DNA of 58,958 nt from an uncultured OCS116 cluster bacterium. Its GTDB lineage: Bacteria; Pseudomonadota; Alphaproteobacteria; Rhizobiales; TMED25. Below the pieces are notes generated by a model. The model worked only from the letters and a program-made list of their open reading frames with translations. It did not search any database and was not told the origin of the DNA. Location of the stretch: NCBI GenBank assembly GCA_902538185.1, contig CACBED010000002.1, forward strand, positions 1 through 58,958, read 5' to 3'. Below, piece by piece: positions 55,492 to 58,958 of this stretch. Positions within the stretch are counted from its first letter, which is position 1. Each line of letters begins with the position of its first letter. A program made the translations under genes and the position numbers.

Positions 55492-56565
55492 TTAAAATAT
55501 GTGAACAAACCGCTCATCTACAGTTAGTCCAATATTATCATTAATTCTGATAGACGATATACCGGGAACAGTAATTTTTACAATATCTTCTGAATCTATT
55601 GGCGTTAGTTGAATTCTTGTATTTTCCCCTGTAAAGTCAATCTGCTTTACAATATAGCAATTTTTTTTTGAAGGTGCTGCCAGGTTAAAGGCTTGATCCC
55701 TAATAAGTACCTTTACTTCATTACCCTCGTCAATATTCGTAACGCTAAACTCCCCAAATGGCGTTTGCGCTTTTTTGTTCTGAACCTTTGTTTTGTAAGT
55801 ATTTACATTCGAGAATGTGCTGACTGTATAGTCATTTATAGGTTTAAAAATTAGTTCATCATTAGAACCAATTTGGATTATCTTCCCATCTCTCATTAGA
55901 GCAATCCTATCCCCCATTAGCATCGCTTCTTCTGGATCGTGTGTAACCAAAACTACAGCAGATTCACTATTTCTTAAAACAGAAATTGTTTCCTCTCTAA
56001 TATACTCCCTTAACGATCTATCCAAGCCCGAAAATGGTTCATCCATGAGAAGTATTATAGGCTCAGGTGCAGTTGCTCTTGCAAGGGCAACTCTTTGCTG
56101 TTCTCCGCCTGATAACTCATGAGGATATTTTTCGGAATAATGTATAAGACCGAGATCCATCAGTACTTTATCAATTTTTAATTTTTTTTGTAGCTTATTT
56201 AAATCTTTTAGCCCATATGCAATATTTTGATACACAGTCATGTGAGGAAATAATGCATAATCTTGGAAAATTAGACTGATCGGCCTTGACTCTGGGGGTA
56301 TATTAATCTTGCTTGATGAAATAGGCTCTTCATTGATGAAAATTTCACCTACATCTTGTTTGTCTAAACCGCTTAATACTCGTAACAGTGAAGTCTTGCC
56401 ACAACCAGAGTCACCTAAAAGACAGAGAACTTCACCTGGGAAAAGACTAAATGAAACATCATCAAGTATCTTATTATCACCATTTGTCCATGATATGGAA
56501 TCAACGCGTAATCTTGGAGCGCACAAGTAATTTACAATTTTTTTCATAACTTTTTTATTACCCAT
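55492..56565 (-). CDS. Orphan ABC transporter ATPase, FbpC/PotA-like with TOBE domain
   Basis: The 357-residue ATPase has Walker A LLGDSGCGKTSLLRVLSG, Q-loop SLIFQDYALFPHMTVYQNIAYG, signature LSGGEQQRVALARATA, Walker B ILLMDEPFSGLD and H-loop LVTHDPEEAM. A C-terminal TOBE-like regulatory domain follows (about residues 265-357). This layout is that of iron(III), spermidine or thiamine importers (FbpC group). No permease or binding-protein gene is nearby. It starts right at the scpB stop (TGA-ATG adjacent), so it is cotranscribed with scpAB. ATG 56547 (MKKIVNYL) is an alternative start. Confidence 0.88.
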   Translation of the reverse strand: MGNKKVMKKIVNYLCAPRLRVDSISWTNGDNKILDDVSFSLFPGEVLCLLGDSGCGKTSLLRVLSGLDKQDVGEIFINEEPISSSKINIPPESRPISLIFQDYALFPHMTVYQNIAYGLKDLNKLQKKLKIDKVLMDLGLIHYSEKYPHELSGGEQQRVALARATAPEPIILLMDEPFSGLDRSLREYIREETISVLRNSESAVVLVTHDPEEAMLMGDRIALMRDGKIIQIGSNDELIFKPINDYTVSTFSNVNTYKTKVQNKKAQTPFGEFSVTNIDEGNEVKVLIRDQAFNLAAPSKKNCYIVKQIDFTGENTRIQLTPIDSEDIVKITVPGISSIRINDNIGLTVDERFVHIF

Positions 56566-57177
56566 TCATGAGCTATCTTCATACCCAGAGAGTAGGCCCT
56601 CTCTCCTAAGCTCACTAAGTTTTGGCAGATCATTTATATCACTAAGATTAAAATCTAAAAGAAACTTTTTTGTTGTTTTATATACCAATGGACGGCCGGG
56701 AACATCTTTTTTTCCAGAAATTTCAATCCAATTATATCCAAGTAGAACATCCAGTGAACCCTTACTTGAGGACACGCCCCTTATCTCCTCAATTTCAGAT
56801 CTTGTTGTGGGCTGATGATAAGCAATTATTGCGAGTGTTTCTTTCGCCGCTTTCGAGAGATCACGCGTTTCTTCGAATTCATCCACTAAGGCGGCCTTGA
56901 TCATTGGTGAAGTTTGAAAAATACAATAATTATCGTTATATTCAAAATTCACACCCCGATTATCATAATGTGCTCTAAGTTTATCCATGAGCTCACGTAG
57001 GTAAGCCTTATCTGTCTTTGAGATTTTAGTTAGAAGATATTCTATATGAATTGGCTCTCTACTTGCAAAAACTATTGCCTCTATAATATGCAAATCATCG
57101 AATTCAGCCACAGCATCATTGTTTAAGACTCTAACATTTGACTTAAGACCAAGTTTTGTCAAAAAATTTTTTTTCAT
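56566..57177 (-). CDS. scpB: Segregation and condensation protein B
   Basis: The 203-residue protein has tandem winged-helix domains with the ScpB pattern HIIEAIVFASREPIHIEYLL, then LSKAAKETLAIIAYHQPTTRSEIEEIRGVSSSKGSLDVLLGYNWIEISGKKDVPGRPLVYKTT, seen here as short conserved blocks (AIIAYHQP, GRPLVYKTT). With ScpA and Smc it compacts and segregates chromosomes. It lies five bases after scpA. Confidence 0.93.
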   Translation of the reverse strand: MKKNFLTKLGLKSNVRVLNNDAVAEFDDLHIIEAIVFASREPIHIEYLLTKISKTDKAYLRELMDKLRAHYDNRGVNFEYNDNYCIFQTSPMIKAALVDEFEETRDLSKAAKETLAIIAYHQPTTRSEIEEIRGVSSSKGSLDVLLGYNWIEISGKKDVPGRPLVYKTTKKFLLDFNLSDINDLPKLSELRREGLLSGYEDSS

Positions 57178-57182
57178 ATTGT

Positions 57183-57938
57183 CTAATCGTTACCTATTTT
57201 TTTGATAAGTATTTCTCCAAATTGTTTCTCTTGTTTCGTATGAGCTTTTTGTTCGTTTACCATATCTAAAAGAACACTAAAGGCACTAGCAGCGATACTT
57301 CTATCATTTTCGGTATATTTATTTTCGCTTACAAGTCGGAAGAAGTTCGCCCATCCAGATATCTTCTGGAAAATATTAGAAAGCAAGTTTTTTGCGTTAT
57401 CTAATGCGAGATAATCTAATTTAAATATTGATATCGACTCCGGCACTCTATCATCTTGCCTATTTATATACGATTTAATGAGATCGAAAATAGACGCATT
57501 ATAAATTAGTTTAGTAACCTCATCAAACTCCTCCGGTATCCCCCTTAAAAACATATCTCTATTTACAATTGGCTTTTCAAAAAGTAATAGGGAGGCAGTT
57601 TTCATTGCATCTAAGCGTTGTATTCTATGCCTAAGTTGTCCTGCTAATTCTTCAGCTGTATACTCTTCTTCCTCATCAATTGGTTCATCTGGTAACAACA
57701 ACTTACTCTTAAGATAAGCAAGCCAAGCAGCCATTACTAAATAATCAGCGGCGATATCTATTTTTAGAGCAGCCTGGCTGTTGATGTAGTTTATGTACTG
57801 CTGTGCCAATTCAAATACTGAGATTTCTTTTAAGTCTACCTTCTGACTTCGCGCCAAGCTAAGCAAAAGATCAATTGGGCCTTCAAATCCCTCAATATCT
57901 ATTATTAAATGATTTTTTACTTCTAAAACGCTACTCAC
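57183..57938 (-). CDS. scpA: Segregation and condensation protein A
   Basis: The 251-residue kleisin shows the N-terminal GFEGPIDLLLSLARSQKVDL, YLVMAAWLAYLKSKLLLP with adjacent acidic residues and a C-terminal winged helix (RSIAASAFSVLLDMVNEQKA). It links Smc heads together with ScpB. It starts three bases after nagZ, giving the standard alphaproteobacterial nagZ-scpA-scpB order. tatA, usual after scpB in that group, is absent here. Confidence 0.94.
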   Translation of the reverse strand: MSSVLEVKNHLIIDIEGFEGPIDLLLSLARSQKVDLKEISVFELAQQYINYINSQAALKIDIAADYLVMAAWLAYLKSKLLLPDEPIDEEEEYTAEELAGQLRHRIQRLDAMKTASLLLFEKPIVNRDMFLRGIPEEFDEVTKLIYNASIFDLIKSYINRQDDRVPESISIFKLDYLALDNAKNLLSNIFQKISGWANFFRLVSENKYTENDRSIAASAFSVLLDMVNEQKAHTKQEKQFGEILIKKIGND

Positions 57939-57941
57939 TAT

Positions 57942-58958
57942 TCAAGAGCCCACATTAATATTATTATTCTTTAATATAGAATAGTATTCTTCAAAAACAT
58001 TATCAATATTTTGAAAATCCTCATCTTTCTTCGCTGATTTAAAATGATTCACACCCAAATTAATGATATTCAACTCTATTTGATCAACTTTATGAAGAAA
58101 TTTTATAAAATTTTCATTATTCCCAGAACAATCTAGTACAAGATTGCAGCCAGCATTATAGGCATTTAGGACTCTTGATTCGTGATTACCCTCCAGCGCT
58201 TGCATATTAATATCATCTGTAATAATTAAACCACCAAAGCCAGTAATAGATCGAATCATTTTAATTGCTTTTTTTGAAATGGTGACTGGACGATCAGATA
58301 TAGATGAGAACTTGATATGCGCTGTCATAGCAATCGGCATACTATTAAATTTAATAAATGGTTGAAAATCATGATCGATTAGCTCGTCAATCGGATCATT
58401 TATAGTCGGTAATTCAATATGACTATCAAGACTTGATCTCCCATGCCCCGGTATGTGCTTTAGTATTGGAACAATAGAACCTTGTTGAAACCCTTTTATC
58501 ATTTCATTAGCAAGTTGATAGACTATATTTGCGTCTGATGAAAAAATTCGCTCGATAAGAATATTGCTTGTATTACGATGCCTAATATCAATACATGGTG
58601 CACAATTTATATCAATTCCCACATCCACTAAATCATTGGCAATTAACCTTCCAACAAGATAAGATAATCTATTCGCGGCTGGGGCCGATTTTTTACAAAG
58701 ATCGCCAATCTGTCTATATGTGGGGTAGCGTTTCCAGTGCGGAATATCTAATCTTTGTACCTTGCCACCCTCTTGATCTATGAGGATATGTATGTCCTCC
58801 CTAACCTTTTCTTTTATTTCATTTATTAATTTTTTTAATTGTACTTTGTTGACTATATTGCGCGTGAATAGTATTAGCCCATATGGGTTTATTTCATTTA
58901 GAATACTCACTTCAGATTGGGATAAACTGCTTGAATTTATACCAAGAACTAATGGAGA
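57942..58958 (-). CDS. nagZ: Beta-N-acetylhexosaminidase NagZ (5' end outside window)
   Basis: This glycoside hydrolase family 3 enzyme shows DQEGGKVQRL, the KHIPGHGRSSLDSH catalytic motif and the nucleophile in IITDDINMQAL. It removes GlcNAc from anhydromuropeptides during cell-wall recycling. The track starts at an internal GTG (58910), but the frame stays open to the window end and the added residues (PLVLGINSSSLSQSE) match the usual NagZ N-terminus. The gene therefore continues past 58958. At least 338 residues are visible. Confidence 0.93.
   Translation of the reverse strand, partial: SPLVLGINSSSLSQSEVSILNEINPYGLILFTRNIVNKVQLKKLINEIKEKVREDIHILIDQEGGKVQRLDIPHWKRYPTYRQIGDLCKKSAPAANRLSYLVGRLIANDLVDVGIDINCAPCIDIRHRNTSNILIERIFSSDANIVYQLANEMIKGFQQGSIVPILKHIPGHGRSSLDSHIELPTINDPIDELIDHDFQPFIKFNSMPIAMTAHIKFSSISDRPVTISKKAIKMIRSITGFGGLIITDDINMQALEGNHESRVLNAYNAGCNLVLDCSGNNENFIKFLHKVDQIELNIINLGVNHFKSAKKDEDFQNIDNVFEEYYSILKNNNINVGS

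Overview
The window is 59 kb of AT-rich, very compact bacterial DNA. Gene content and order point to a streamlined marine-type alphaproteobacterium. The supporting signs are the ntrB-ntrC-ntrY-ntrX-trkA-hflX block, the kdsA-eno-ftsB-pdhA-pdhB-pdhC-lpd-lipA-coq10-like block with a lipoyl domain fused to E1 beta, the fused ispDF, the rlpA-tmk-holB-metG-tatD-MBL block and nagZ-scpA-scpB. The lineage (SAR11, HIMB59, AEGEAN-169 or low-GC SAR116-like) cannot be fixed by eye. Many genes overlap by 1, 4, 8 or 11 bases.

Layout. (1) 1-4.6 kb: the 3' part of a large Calx-beta repeat surface protein with a beta-barrel-like C terminus, then two similar tRNA-Ser genes (CGA and TGA) flanking an SDR-family gene. 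(2) 4.7-9.4 kb: a small membrane protein and the aapJQMP general amino-acid ABC importer. (3) 9.5-11.2 kb: a row of small proteins, mostly membrane-bound, ending in a PrsW-type intramembrane protease; one 46-residue gene is missing from the ORF track. (4) 11.2-18.1 kb: an accessory catabolic region with aldehyde dehydrogenase, RidA-like protein, three alpha/beta hydrolases, a carboxymuconolactone-decarboxylase-like protein, an unknown protein and a PPOX flavoprotein. (5) 18.1-30.2 kb: transport, with AzlCD, a tripartite tricarboxylate transporter (TctC-TctA-TctB), an LVIVD beta-propeller protein with a probable UUG start, a complete branched-chain/amide-type ABC importer and an ABC exporter half-transporter. 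(6) 30.4-35.8 kb: rlpA, tmk, holB, metG, tatD and an MBL hydrolase. (7) 35.8-44.7 kb, minus strand: hflX, trkA, ntrX, ntrY, ntrC, ntrB. (8) 44.8-46.4 kb, plus: ispDF and pncC. (9) 46.4-58.96 kb, minus: COQ10-like protein, lipA, lpd, pdhC, pdhB, pdhA, ftsB, eno, kdsA, an orphan FbpC-like ATPase, scpB, scpA and nagZ, which runs off the window end.

The genes fit an organism that scavenges amino acids and carboxylates. It has three separate high-affinity systems with periplasmic binding proteins. In all three the binding-protein gene is followed by a strong RNA hairpin before the next gene, the expected layout for making more binding protein than permease. Nitrogen-type two-component systems sit with the housekeeping genes; NtrX has an altered Walker B motif. 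hfq and dusB, usual in this neighbourhood, are missing from it.

I see no CRISPR array, rRNA, insertion sequence, integrase or prophage, and no gene-free stretch over about 300 bases. The least explained parts are the small-protein/PrsW cluster, the LVIVD gene joined to two transporters, the 11-18 kb catabolic set, and an ATATGATTAA repeat group between ntrB and ispDF.
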